DNA of 64,000 nt from contig DHSM01000015.1 in the NCBI GenBank assembly GCA_002408465.1, positions 53,970-117,969 of the forward strand, given 5' to 3'. The position numbers and the translations under genes are program-made. The DNA is from Firmicutes bacterium UBA5286. GTDB lineage: Bacteria > Bacillota > Proteinivoracia > UBA4975. The first letter of the stretch is position 1. The number at the start of each line of letters is the position of its first letter. Below, piece by piece: positions 47,861 through 55,902 of this stretch. A model generated the notes under the pieces. It did no database searches. It saw nothing but the letters and a program-made list of their open reading frames with translations, and was not told the origin of the DNA.

Positions 47861-48441
47861 GTAAGGTGGAGATTATCATCCAGTTGACGCGAAGACTGGT
47901 GCTGGTTATGATTTTTGCCGGCTTCTGTGAGCTGCTTTTGCCCTCGGGAAAATTTCGCGCCTGCATCAGATTTGCCGTGGGTTTGGTAATAATCGCCTTG
48001 ATGCTGCAGCCCCTGGCCCTGCTGCGAGGCCTGCGGTTTGAGCCGGAGAATTTGCTGGGAATCGAAAAGGCGGAGAGCAAGGATATTCAGGGCCTGGGCT
48101 GGGTGCAGGCTCAGTCCCAGGACTTGGTGGAGGCGGAACTGGCCCGGCAGGTTGCTGAATTCATGGCCTCGGAGTACCCTCATTGTCAGGTCCATGTCAG
48201 CCTGGATGTCAGTTTTGATGAATACGGTTTTCTCAAAGAATTCAGGGGAATGGAGGTGGAGCTGTGCCCTGCCGTTGAAGGAATTGTGCCGGTAGTGCCT
48301 GTTGTCATAGGCAAGGGTGAAAATACGCCGGCGGCAGGTTCCGGCCGGCCGGGTCTGGCAGAAGATCTGGCCCGGCATTTGGGGATTTCCGCCGCAAAAC
48401 TAAAGCTTCGGGTATATGCCGACGGAGGTTCGTGCCCATGA
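47857..48441 (+). CDS. spoIIIAF: Stage III sporulation protein AF
   Basis: A 194-residue protein with two N-terminal transmembrane spans (about residues 7-25 and 37-56) and a C-terminal soluble ring-building domain. The sequence LLPSGKFRACIRFAVGLVI is the family hallmark (consensus LLP-x-x-x-y). The C-terminal domain resembles the ring-forming domains of SpoIIIAG/AH type. GTG 47857 overlaps the spoIIIAE stop. It overlaps spoIIIAG slightly, continuing the tightly packed operon. Confidence 0.92.
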   Translation: MSKVEIIIQLTRRLVLVMIFAGFCELLLPSGKFRACIRFAVGLVIIALMLQPLALLRGLRFEPENLLGIEKAESKDIQGLGWVQAQSQDLVEAELARQVAEFMASEYPHCQVHVSLDVSFDEYGFLKEFRGMEVELCPAVEGIVPVVPVVIGKGENTPAAGSGRPGLAEDLARHLGISAAKLKLRVYADGGSCP

Positions 48442-48995
48442 GTAAATTAAAAAGTCTTTTTCAGGATATTAAACAAAACTCGGCTAAAAACAAGTTTTTG
48501 CTTTGGGGACTGGGCCTGGTAGGAGCCTTGATGCTTGTCTTGCCTGCAAACTGCGGGGACGGCAGCAAGCAGCCGGCTGTAACCAGCAAGCTCCCAGAAA
48601 TAGATTATCAGCAGCAGTTGCAAAGAGAGCTGGAAGGCATCCTTTCGAGAATAGAAGGCGCGGGCCGGGTGACAGTTATGCTGACCCTTGATGATGATGC
48701 TGAAATTGTCTATGCCAGCAATGAAGAGACCAGCAGGCGAACCACCAGTGAAGAAGACAGCCAGGGAGGGGTTCGACAGCAGTTGGAATATGATTCCCGG
48801 GGACAGCTGGTAATAGTCCAGACCGGCAATCAGGAGGAACCGGTGATAGAAAAAATTATCAAGCCCCGAGTTCGGGGAGTGCTGGTGGTGGCTGCGGGGG
48901 CGGATAATCCACTGATTCGGGAACGCCTGACCCATGCTGTTCAGGGAGTGCTGGCTGTGCCTGCATACAAGATTACTGTCCAAAAAGGTGAGTAG
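48438..48995 (+). CDS. spoIIIAG: Stage III sporulation protein AG
   Basis: A 185-residue protein with one transmembrane segment (about residues 23-40) and a large domain on the intermembrane side. LEGILSRIEGAGRVTVMLTLDDD and the late KPRVRGVLVVAAGADNP form the ring-building motif characteristic of SpoIIIAG, which makes a large ring between mother cell and forespore. A Ser/Thr/Glu-rich loop (NEETSRRTTSEEDSQGG) lies between its halves. ATG 48438 is used, with GGAGG 9 bases upstream. Confidence 0.95.
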   Translation: MSKLKSLFQDIKQNSAKNKFLLWGLGLVGALMLVLPANCGDGSKQPAVTSKLPEIDYQQQLQRELEGILSRIEGAGRVTVMLTLDDDAEIVYASNEETSRRTTSEEDSQGGVRQQLEYDSRGQLVIVQTGNQEEPVIEKIIKPRVRGVLVVAAGADNPLIRERLTHAVQGVLAVPAYKITVQKGE

Positions 48996-49006
48996 GAGGA
49001 GGAATA

Positions 49007-49579
49007 ATGGTAAAGGTGCCTAAGTTGGCGGCCTACCTGGTTCTGATTGTGTTGATAGTTGCCGCCGTGTACATGGTTTATACAGCGGATGGAATTGGCG
49101 ATTTGTTGCCTTTGGGCAGCGGCAAGGAAAAACCTGCGGATTCAGAAGGCGAAACCGTCGGCCTGCCGCCTTCTGAGGAGGAGACAGCCGTGGGCGATCC
49201 CACTGACTGGGAGCTGGACAACAATAACCAGTTCTTTGTAGAGTACCGCCTGGAAAGGGAGCGGATGCGCAGCCGGGAAATTGACATGCTCCAGCAGCTG
49301 ATCAACAATCCCAATGTTACCAGCGAGAGCAAAATTGAAGCAGAGAAGAAGCTCTTAAAACTTCAGGAACTGATGGAAATAGAATTGCTGGTGGAGAACG
49401 CCATCCGTGCCCAGAATTTTGACCAAGCCATCCTAATCATGCAAGAAGATGGCGCCTTGGTCATAGTTAATGCCAAGGAGCTGTCCTCCGAGCAGATTCT
49501 GCTGATAGCTGAAATCGCTGCCCAGTCAACAGGACTGAGAAACTCACAGATAAAAATCTCCAATCAGCTTGGGAAATAG
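49007..49579 (+). CDS. spoIIIAH: Stage III sporulation protein AH
   Basis: A 190-residue protein with an N-terminal membrane anchor (about residues 8-26), an acidic, Pro-containing linker and a C-terminal ring-building domain. That domain has YRLERERMRSREIDMLQQLI, the INNPNVTSESKIEAEKKL stretch and ALVIVNAKELSSEQILLIAEI. SpoIIIAH meets SpoIIQ of the forespore across the intermembrane space, forming the feeding channel. AGGAGGAA precedes the ATG. Biotin carboxylase genes that follow in Bacillus (accBC) are absent here. Confidence 0.95.
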   Translation: MVKVPKLAAYLVLIVLIVAAVYMVYTADGIGDLLPLGSGKEKPADSEGETVGLPPSEEETAVGDPTDWELDNNNQFFVEYRLERERMRSREIDMLQQLINNPNVTSESKIEAEKKLLKLQELMEIELLVENAIRAQNFDQAILIMQEDGALVIVNAKELSSEQILLIAEIAAQSTGLRNSQIKISNQLGK

Positions 49580-49649
49580 TTGGTTATAGCCAGTCATTCT
49601 GGTATAATTGACTGGAAGGCAGGAATAATTTGTGTGGGAGGTTTTAACT

Positions 49650-50057
49650 TTGGAAGAGAGTCGTGATATGATTCTAAGCGAACTAAGCCAAGGCACAATC
49701 AAGATCGCTGACGAAGTAGTGTCAATAATTGCCGGTTTGGCTACAATAGAAGTTCCCGGCATTGCTGGGATGAGCGGTGGATTTGTCGGCGGCATTGCCG
49801 AGATTTTGGGCAAGCGCAACTTGTCAAAAGGCGTTAAAGTCGCTGTCGGGGAAACAGAAACTGCTATCGATCTTTTCATCATCACTGATTATGGTGTCAG
49901 TATTCCCGATGTGGCAAAACAAGTGCAGAAAAATGTCAAGGTTGCCATTGAAAATATGACAGGCCTGGACGTGGTCCAGGTGAATGTCCACATTCAGGGT
50001 ATAAAGCTGCAGCCGGTAGCTGAAGGCGAGATTGCTTCCGCCGCTGGCCGGCGCTGA
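49650..50057 (+). CDS. Asp23/Gls24 family envelope stress protein
   Basis: A 135-residue Asp23-family protein. IKIADEVVSIIAGLATIEVPGIAGM is the family N-terminal block, and VAVGETETAIDLFIITDYGVSI and the NVKVAIENMTGLDVVQVNVHI block follow. Asp23 proteins coat the membrane through AmaP and respond to alkaline or cell-wall stress. TTG 49650 is chosen because GGGAGG lies 8 bases before it. Gene order Asp23-AmaP-DUF2273 matches the staphylococcal stress module; YqhY in the same chromosomal place in Bacillus is also an Asp23 protein. Confidence 0.92.
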   Translation: MEESRDMILSELSQGTIKIADEVVSIIAGLATIEVPGIAGMSGGFVGGIAEILGKRNLSKGVKVAVGETETAIDLFIITDYGVSIPDVAKQVQKNVKVAIENMTGLDVVQVNVHIQGIKLQPVAEGEIASAAGRR

Positions 50058-50089
50058 CCTTTTCCAGCAAATAAGGGGGTGCTTATGTT

Positions 50090-50626
50090 TTGAAGAATTT
50101 TGTTACAGCTTTATGGGTGCTAATGGTCGCTGTAATTTCCGCAATAATTATGTTGATTCCTTTTGTCCCTAACATCAGTGCCATGATTACAGATTTTGTA
50201 GGTTTTATGGAACAGAATCTTCCTTTTGCCGCAATTGCTGCTTTAATCCTTGGCCTGTCTATTTGGCTGTTCTTCTCCCAATTCCGGTCTAATAAACCGC
50301 ATATGCCAAGCTCGGTTGTGCTTCACGCCGAGGGAGGAGAAGTGCGCATTGCTCTGGCCGCTATTGACACTTTGGTCAGGCAGGCAGCTAACGAGCTTAA
50401 GGGTGTCAGGGAGGTCAAGACCAGCTTTTTCCGCCTCAATGAAGGCCTGGGGGTTCACATCCGGACTACCGTCAGTTCCGAAGAGAGCATACCTGAACTG
50501 ACCTCCCAACTGCAGCAGGTGGTAACCGAACATGTGCTCAATGTCGCTGGCGTTAAAATTGAAGAAGTAAAAGTACTTGTAGAAAATGTTGCTGTCGGCA
50601 TGCGCAATCGGATAGAACTCCGCTAA
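50090..50626 (+). CDS. amaP: AmaP-like alkaline shock membrane anchor protein
   Basis: A 178-residue protein with two N-terminal transmembrane spans (about residues 5-27 and 44-64) and a C-terminal Asp23-like domain (about 75-178, with GGEVRIALAAIDTLVRQAANE and LRV-type strands). This is the AmaP plan: the protein anchors Asp23 at the membrane. TTG 50090 has GGGGGTG 8 bases upstream. It is followed 13 bases later by the DUF2273 gene, so the three probably form a unit with nusB downstream. Confidence 0.87.
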   Translation: MKNFVTALWVLMVAVISAIIMLIPFVPNISAMITDFVGFMEQNLPFAAIAALILGLSIWLFFSQFRSNKPHMPSSVVLHAEGGEVRIALAAIDTLVRQAANELKGVREVKTSFFRLNEGLGVHIRTTVSSEESIPELTSQLQQVVTEHVLNVAGVKIEEVKVLVENVAVGMRNRIELR

Positions 50627-50639
50627 AGGGGGGTAAATA

Positions 50640-50843
50640 ATGGAGAACTCTTTTTTTCATATTCCCCACAGATGGATCGGAGCGCTGATAGGCCTCATTG
50701 GCTCGCTGATGCTTATTTTCCTGGGGTTTTGGAAGGCTGTGTTTGTCGTATTATGCGTAGGTCTGGGCTATTTCATCGGCCAGCGCCTGGACGGCGAGCA
50801 GTCAGTTTCTGAATTTCTTGGGCGTCTATTCCCCTCCCGGTAA
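50640..50843 (+). CDS. DUF2273 small membrane protein
   Basis: A 67-residue protein with two transmembrane spans separated by a short turn: IGALIGLIGSLMLIFLGFW and VFVVLCVGLGYFIGQRLDG. The conserved GYFIGQRLDG end is the DUF2273 signature. It is the third member of the Asp23/AmaP module, with unknown biochemical function. AAAGGGGGG precedes the ATG. A hairpin overlaps its 3' end. Confidence 0.87.
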   Translation: MENSFFHIPHRWIGALIGLIGSLMLIFLGFWKAVFVVLCVGLGYFIGQRLDGEQSVSEFLGRLFPSR

Positions 50844-50861
50844 GGGAAGGCGCTTTTTTTT
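50822..50861 (+). terminator. Attenuator-like terminator before nusB
   Basis: GCG...TTCCC pairs with GGGAA...CGC around a loop, followed by eight T residues. It overlaps the last codons of the DUF2273 gene and lies 15 bases before nusB. Confidence 0.6.
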
Positions 50862-50876
50862 GCGAAGGAGGACGAC

Positions 50877-51290
50877 ATGGCCAGAACCGCAACCAGATTG
50901 CTAGCTTTTTATATGATCTTTCAGGCAGGCTTCGGCCAAGATACAGATTATTCTCAGGCAATGCAAGAGTTTAAGCGTCCAGTTGATCCTGATTTTTTGC
51001 GCCAACTTGTGGATGGGGCGCTCAGCCAGGGCCGCTACCTGGATGAGGTTATAGAAATGTATGCTCGAGGCTGGTCTGTGGACCGGCTGCCCCGGGTTGA
51101 CCTGGCCATCCTGCGCTTGGGGGCCTGGGAGCTGTTGGGGACAGATATCCCGCCGGCGGTGGCCATCAACGAAGCTGTAAAACTGGCCAAAGATTATGGC
51201 GGGGATGAGTCCTCGGCCTTTATCAATGGAGTGCTGGACAGCATTAAGGAGCGGCGGCAGGAGCTGGCCCCTGGCCTTGAAAAGACATAA
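50877..51290 (+). CDS. nusB: Transcription antitermination factor NusB
   Basis: A 137-residue helical protein that, with NusE, prevents premature termination in rRNA operons. It has the RTATRLLAFYMIFQ start (RNA-binding arginine-rich region), DPDFLRQLVDGAL, LPRVDLAILRLGAWELL and PPAVAINEAVKLAKDYGGDESSAFINGVLD, which is the strongest family block. AAGGAGG precedes the ATG. It is followed by a terminator, so the downstream nfn genes have another promoter. Confidence 0.95.
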   Translation: MARTATRLLAFYMIFQAGFGQDTDYSQAMQEFKRPVDPDFLRQLVDGALSQGRYLDEVIEMYARGWSVDRLPRVDLAILRLGAWELLGTDIPPAVAINEAVKLAKDYGGDESSAFINGVLDSIKERRQELAPGLEKT

Positions 51291-51298
51291 ATTTATTA

Positions 51299-51322
51299 AC
51301 CCTGCATTTTCAGGGTTTTTCT
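51299..51322 (+). terminator. Intrinsic terminator after nusB
   Basis: AACCCTG and CAGGGTT pair around CATTTT, followed by T residues. Confidence 0.8.
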
Positions 51323-51356
51323 TATTATTCACCTCTGAGTCAATCTATGGTAAAGT

Positions 51357-51379
51357 AGGATTGTGGTAATATCAATCCT
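51357..51379 (+). promoter_or_regulatory. Inverted repeat in the nfnA leader
   Basis: AGGATTG and CAATCCT form a 7-bp inverted repeat with a 9-base centre, 65 bases before nfnA. It could be a repressor site (for example redox-type) or a leader stem. No promoter hexamers were clear. Confidence 0.35.
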
Positions 51380-51443
51380 AGACAGGACAGCCGGCGGAAG
51401 CCCGGGCAAACCTGAAAAAAATGCAGCCAAGGAGGGAACTAAT

Positions 51444-52253
51444 TTGAATAAAATTATTGAGAGAAGAGACCTGACTCCTTCATTGATACAATTCATCGTG
51501 GATGCGCCCATGATTGCCCGCCGGGCCCAGCCGGGTCAGTTCATTATCCTCAAAGTTCGTGAACAGGGGGAAAGGATTCCCCTGACCATAGCCGATTTTG
51601 ACCGGGAGCGGGGCACCATAACCCTGGTCTTCCAAGTGGTGGGCAAGTCTACAAGCCTTTTGGGCCAGTTGCAGCCAGGGGATTCAATCCCTGATCTCCT
51701 AGGTCCCCTGGGCGAGCCTACCGAGCATCCCCAGGGAAAATACGCTGTGTGCATCGGCGGCGGCGTTGGCGTCGCTCCCGTCTATCCCGAGGCAAAGGGT
51801 TTGCACCAGCATGGCTACCATGTAACTTCCATCATCGGCGCCCGCACTAGGGATCTCCTGTTTTTTGAGGAGGAAATGGCGGGGGTCAGCGATAAATTCT
51901 ATGTCGCTACCGATGACGGCAGCAAGGGACAGAAGGGGTTTGTCACCACAATCCTGCAGCAGCTCATCGACGAAGGACAGCCCATTGACTTTGTCATTGC
52001 CGTCGGCCCCATCCCCATGATGAAGGCAGTTGCGAATTTGACCCGCAAGCATCAGATTAAGACTATCGTCAGCCTCAATTCCTTGATGGTGGACGGAACC
52101 GGAATGTGCGGCGGCTGCCGGGTTACAGTAGGCGGTGAGGTTAAATTTACCTGCGTTGACGGACCCGCCTTTGATGCCCATCTGCTGGACTTTGACGAGC
52201 AAACGCGCCGGCTTTCGATGTATAAAGACAAGGAGCAGGAGGTTAGAGAGTAA
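51444..52253 (+). CDS. nfnA: NfnA-like FAD/NAD-binding oxidoreductase subunit
   Basis: A 269-residue protein of the ferredoxin reductase family: an FAD-binding barrel (about 1-90, with FIILKVREQGERIPLTIADF) and an NAD-binding part (about 100-215, with CIGGGVGVAPVYP). The C-terminal [2Fe-2S] cysteines lie in MCGGCRVTVGGEVKFTCVDG. Paired with the next gene it is the small subunit of NfnAB, which uses electron bifurcation between NADH, ferredoxin and NADPH in anaerobes; dihydroorotate or sulfide dehydrogenase beta subunits are close relatives. TTG 51444 follows AAGGAGGG. Confidence 0.85.
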   Translation: MNKIIERRDLTPSLIQFIVDAPMIARRAQPGQFIILKVREQGERIPLTIADFDRERGTITLVFQVVGKSTSLLGQLQPGDSIPDLLGPLGEPTEHPQGKYAVCIGGGVGVAPVYPEAKGLHQHGYHVTSIIGARTRDLLFFEEEMAGVSDKFYVATDDGSKGQKGFVTTILQQLIDEGQPIDFVIAVGPIPMMKAVANLTRKHQIKTIVSLNSLMVDGTGMCGGCRVTVGGEVKFTCVDGPAFDAHLLDFDEQTRRLSMYKDKEQEVRE

Positions 52254-53659
52254 TGGCCGAGAAAAAAACACGCAAGCATCCCATGCCAGCCCAGCCTGCG
52301 GCAGAGCGAATCAAAAACTTTAACGAAGTTCCCTATGGGTATACCAAAGAAACGGCAATTGGCGAGGCCCAGCGCTGCTTGCAGTGCAAGGCGCCAAGAT
52401 GTGTCCAGGGCTGTCCCGTGGGCATCAATATCCCCGGCTTCATCCGCAAAATTAAAGAAGAAGATTTTCAGGGGGCCATTGACATCCTCAAGGACAAAAA
52501 CAGCCTGCCTGCAGTCTGCGGCCGGGTCTGTCCCCAGGAAGAACAGTGTGAAAAGCTCTGTGTCGTCGGGATCAAGAATGAACCGGTGGCCATAGGCCGC
52601 CTGGAGAGATTTGCCGCCGACTGGGCTGCTAAACACGGCAATACAGAAGTTGAGCCCGTGCCCCTTACTGGACCGAAAGTGGCAATTGTTGGCTCAGGGC
52701 CTTCAGGATTGGCGGCAGCCGGGGAATTGGTGAAAAAAGGCTATCGAGTGACCATCTTCGAGGCCCTGCATCAGCCCGGGGGAGTCCTCATGTATGGAAT
52801 TCCTGAATTCCGCCTGCCTAAATCAATAGTGCAGCATGAGATTGATGGCCTCAAAAAATTGGGTGTAGATGTTCAGGTCAACATGGTGGTGGGCAGGACT
52901 ATCACCATTGATGAACTGATGAATGAGGAAGGTTACGAGGCAGTGTTCGTGGGCAGCGGCGCCGGCTTGCCGTATTTCCTGGGCATTCCCGGAGAAAACC
53001 TCAACGGCGTTTACTCGGCCAACGAATTTTTGACCCGGACTAATTTGATGCGGGCCTACTTGTTCCCCCAGTGGGACACCCCGATTCATATCGGCAAAAG
53101 GGTTGCCGTGGTGGGGGCGGGCAATGTGGCCATGGATGCCGCCCGCACCGCCCTGCGCCTAGGGGCCGAGGAAGTGCACATTGTCTATCGCCGTTCGGAA
53201 GCAGAAATGCCGGCCCGCAACGAAGAAATCGAACATGCCCGGGAAGAGGGAATCAAGTTCAGCCTGCTCACTAACCCGGTGGAAATCCTGGGGGATGAAA
53301 AAGGTTGGGTGACCGGCCTCAAGTGCCTGAAGATGGAACTGGGGGAACCGGACAGTTCCGGCCGCCGCCGTCCGTTGCCCATTGCCGGTTCGGAATTCAT
53401 CCTGCCCATGGACGTGGTGGTTGTCGCCGTTGGTCAGGGTCCCAATCCCTTGATCCCCCGCACCACCGAAGGGCTGGAGACTAATAAATGGGGCAATATT
53501 GTCGCTGATGAAACTGGCGCCACTTCCATGCCTGCAATCTTTGCCGGCGGGGATGTGGTTACCGGGGCTGCTACAGTTATTAAGGCTATGGGCGCCGGCA
53601 AGGCTGCCGCAGAGGCTATTGATGCTTTTCTCCAGTCAAAAAAGGGAGGTAAAGAATAA
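52253..53659 (+). CDS. nfnB: NfnB-like NADPH-dependent oxidoreductase (glutamate synthase beta-like)
   Basis: A 468-residue protein related to the small subunit of glutamate synthase. The N-terminal part binds two [4Fe-4S] clusters: CLQCKAPRCVQGCPVGI and CGRVCPQEEQCEKLC. Then come an FAD site VAIVGSGPSGLAAAGEL and an NADP site VAVVGAGNVAMDAARTALRL, followed by IFAGGDVVTGAATVIKAMGAG. ATG 52253 overlaps the nfnA stop by one base. Since no glutamate synthase large subunit is nearby, the pair is best read as NfnAB. It would supply NADPH for FolD and biosynthesis. Confidence 0.85.
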   Translation: MAEKKTRKHPMPAQPAAERIKNFNEVPYGYTKETAIGEAQRCLQCKAPRCVQGCPVGINIPGFIRKIKEEDFQGAIDILKDKNSLPAVCGRVCPQEEQCEKLCVVGIKNEPVAIGRLERFAADWAAKHGNTEVEPVPLTGPKVAIVGSGPSGLAAAGELVKKGYRVTIFEALHQPGGVLMYGIPEFRLPKSIVQHEIDGLKKLGVDVQVNMVVGRTITIDELMNEEGYEAVFVGSGAGLPYFLGIPGENLNGVYSANEFLTRTNLMRAYLFPQWDTPIHIGKRVAVVGAGNVAMDAARTALRLGAEEVHIVYRRSEAEMPARNEEIEHAREEGIKFSLLTNPVEILGDEKGWVTGLKCLKMELGEPDSSGRRRPLPIAGSEFILPMDVVVVAVGQGPNPLIPRTTEGLETNKWGNIVADETGATSMPAIFAGGDVVTGAATVIKAMGAGKAAAEAIDAFLQSKKGGKE

Positions 53660-53661
53660 AT

Positions 53662-54507
53662 ATGGCCGCCACAATTATCGACGGCAAGGCTGTCAGCAAA
53701 AAAATACGCCTGCAACTTACAGAAGAAGTGGCCGAGTTTAAGGCCAAGACTGGGATTACCCCCGGTCTGGCAGTAGTGCTTGTAGGTGAAGACCCTGCAT
53801 CCCAGACCTATGTGCGCAACAAGGAAAAGTCTACAGTTAAGGCAGGAATGTATTCCGAGGTCCACCGCCTCTCTGCCGACACATCTGAAGAACAGCTGCT
53901 GAATCTGGTGGAGAAGCTTAATCAGGATATAAAAATTCACGGCATTCTCGTTCAGCTTCCCCTGCCAAAGCATATTGACGAGACCAAAGTCCTTAATGCC
54001 ATCAATCCCCACAAAGACGTGGACGGTTTTCATCCCGTCAATGCAGGCCATCTCTTCATTGGCCAGGACAGCTTTATTCCCTGCACTCCCCATGGCATAA
54101 TGGAACTGCTGGCCGATGAGGGCGTGGATCTAAAGGGTAAACAGGCAGTGGTCGTCGGCCGCAGCAATATTGTGGGCAAACCCGTGGCCATGCTCCTGCT
54201 GCAGCAACATGCCACAGTGACCATCTGCCATTCCCGCACTGCTGATCTCGGGGCTATTACCCGCCAGGCCGATGTGCTCGTTGTGGCTGTGGGGCGGCCG
54301 AACTTTATCACCGGTGACATGATCAAACCCGGGGCGGTGGTCATCGACGTGGGAATCAACAGGCTTGACCAGGGCCTGGTGGGTGATGTGGATTTTGAAT
54401 CGGCGAAAGCAGTGGCCGGCAGCATTACTCCTGTTCCCGGCGGTGTTGGCCCCATGACCATTACCATGCTCTTGAAGAACACTTTGGCTGCTGCCCAAAA
54501 ATGTTAG
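53662..54507 (+). CDS. folD: Methylene-THF dehydrogenase/methenyl-THF cyclohydrolase
   Basis: A 281-residue bifunctional enzyme interconverting methylene-, methenyl- and formyl-THF. It contains VLVGEDPASQTYVRNKEK with Tyr and Lys of the active site, ILVQLPLPKHID, DVDGFHPVNAG, the nucleotide-binding VVGRSNIVGKPVAMLLLQ, and the terminal PVPGGVGPMTITMLLKNT. The length is normal. The gene starts two bases after nfnB and overlaps xseA by seven bases. With fchA and the gcv genes it completes a folate one-carbon set in the window. Confidence 0.96.
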   Translation: MAATIIDGKAVSKKIRLQLTEEVAEFKAKTGITPGLAVVLVGEDPASQTYVRNKEKSTVKAGMYSEVHRLSADTSEEQLLNLVEKLNQDIKIHGILVQLPLPKHIDETKVLNAINPHKDVDGFHPVNAGHLFIGQDSFIPCTPHGIMELLADEGVDLKGKQAVVVGRSNIVGKPVAMLLLQQHATVTICHSRTADLGAITRQADVLVVAVGRPNFITGDMIKPGAVVIDVGINRLDQGLVGDVDFESAKAVAGSITPVPGGVGPMTITMLLKNTLAAAQKC

Positions 54508-55724
54508 AAGATTCCCGTTTGCTGACGGTAAGTCAGCTCACTGATCATATCAGCCGGGCCATTCAGGCCAATCCTAAGCTCATTGATGTTACAGTGGCCG
54601 GGGAATTGTCCAACTTTGTCCACCACAGTTCCGGTCACATGTATTTTTCCCTCAAAGACAAGGATTGCAGCATCAAAGGGGTAATGTTCCAGACCTGGAA
54701 CCGGCGCCTGCCCTTTGTCCCCCAAAACGGACAGCATGTATATGTGCGCGGGGATGTAGTCGTCTATAAAAAGGGCGGAAATTATCAGCTCAACGCATAT
54801 GCAATGGAACCAGCCGGCCAGGGCGCTCTTGCCCTGGCCTTTGCCCAGCTAAAGGACAGGCTGGCGGCAGAAGGCCTCTTTGCAAACGAAAGAAAACGCC
54901 CTCTGCCCGCGTACCCCCGCCGGATTGGCCTGGTCACTTCTCCCCAGGCCGCTGCCCTCCAGGACTTTTTGGTCACTGCTTCCCAGCAGGGATGGCCGGT
55001 GGACTTTGAGCTGGCTCCTGCCATTGTTCAGGGGGAAAGAGGAGCGGCCTCGGTGGTGGCAGCCCTTGAACTCTTATACAGCCGCCAGCTGGATGCCATA
55101 GTGATCACCAGAGGGGGTGGTTCTCTGGAAGAGCTGTGGGTGTTTAACGAAGAGATTGTCGCTAGGACGGTGGCCGCATCCCCCATTCCGGTGGTCAGCG
55201 CCATTGGCCATGAAACCGACTTTACCATCTGCGACTTTGTCGCCGATGCCAGGGCCGCTACGCCTACCGCTGCAGCCCGTCTGGTTATCCCCGATGGCAG
55301 GCGCCTGGCGTCCGAATTGGCTCGGCAACGCCGGCGCCTGGCTGCCGCCGTGGCTGCCTTAGTTGACAGCCGCCGGAGCAAGCTGGACCACCTGGCCAGC
55401 CGCCCGATTCTCTCCAGGCCGCTGCAAATCCTCTTGCAGCCTCGCCAGAACCTTGATTTGGGAGCCTATAGATTTAAAACAGTCTTTACCCGCCTCCTGG
55501 AACAACGGCGCCACGGTCTCGGGGGGACTGCCGCCCGCCTGGCCGATCTCAACCCCATTTCTGTCCTCGGCCGGGGTTATTCCATAGTCCGGGATGAGAA
55601 GGGTATAATAAAGAAGATTAGCCAGCTTATGCCGGGCAAACTGGTCACCATTCAGATGCAGGATGGCCAGGCGCAAGCCAGCATACTGGCAGTGGGAGGG
55701 GATGGAGATGGAACCGAAATTTGA
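54501..55724 (+). CDS. xseA: Exodeoxyribonuclease VII large subunit
   Basis: A 407-residue nuclease subunit. The N-terminal OB-fold (about 5-105) has LTVSQLTDHISRAIQ and GELSNFVHHSSGHMYFSLKD. The catalytic domain has RIGLVTSPQAAALQDFL, ITRGGGSLEELWVFNEE and SAIGHETDFTICDFVADARAATPTAAA with conserved His and Asp. A coiled-coil C-terminal part ends in LGRGYSIV. It degrades single-stranded DNA with XseB. The length is at the shorter end of the family (400-460). ATG 54501 overlaps folD. Confidence 0.95.
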   Translation: MLEDSRLLTVSQLTDHISRAIQANPKLIDVTVAGELSNFVHHSSGHMYFSLKDKDCSIKGVMFQTWNRRLPFVPQNGQHVYVRGDVVVYKKGGNYQLNAYAMEPAGQGALALAFAQLKDRLAAEGLFANERKRPLPAYPRRIGLVTSPQAAALQDFLVTASQQGWPVDFELAPAIVQGERGAASVVAALELLYSRQLDAIVITRGGGSLEELWVFNEEIVARTVAASPIPVVSAIGHETDFTICDFVADARAATPTAAARLVIPDGRRLASELARQRRRLAAAVAALVDSRRSKLDHLASRPILSRPLQILLQPRQNLDLGAYRFKTVFTRLLEQRRHGLGGTAARLADLNPISVLGRGYSIVRDEKGIIKKISQLMPGKLVTIQMQDGQAQASILAVGGDGDGTEI

Positions 55725-55902
55725 AGCAGCTCTGGCCAGGCTGGAGGAGATAGTCGACAGCCTTGAGGCCGGAGATGCCGACCTGGAAAAGGCCCTTAAG
55801 CTTTTCGAAGAGGGAATCAGCCTTGTTCGCGTCTGTGACAAGCAATTAAAAGAAGCAGAGCAGAAATTAGAGCAACTGAATGCCCAAGGAGAAGAAGATT
55901 AG
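55708..55902 (+). CDS. xseB: Exodeoxyribonuclease VII small subunit
   Basis: A 64-residue helical hairpin protein with FEAALARLEEIVDSLEAGDADLEKALKLFEEGISLV, the XseB family signature, and an acidic C-terminus. It binds the coiled coil of XseA. ATG 55708 is chosen since GGGAGGGG lies 6 bases upstream; an ATG at 55702 abuts that site. The gene overlaps the last 17 bases of xseA, and its stop overlaps the GTG of ispA. Confidence 0.93.
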   Translation: MEPKFEAALARLEEIVDSLEAGDADLEKALKLFEEGISLVRVCDKQLKEAEQKLEQLNAQGEED

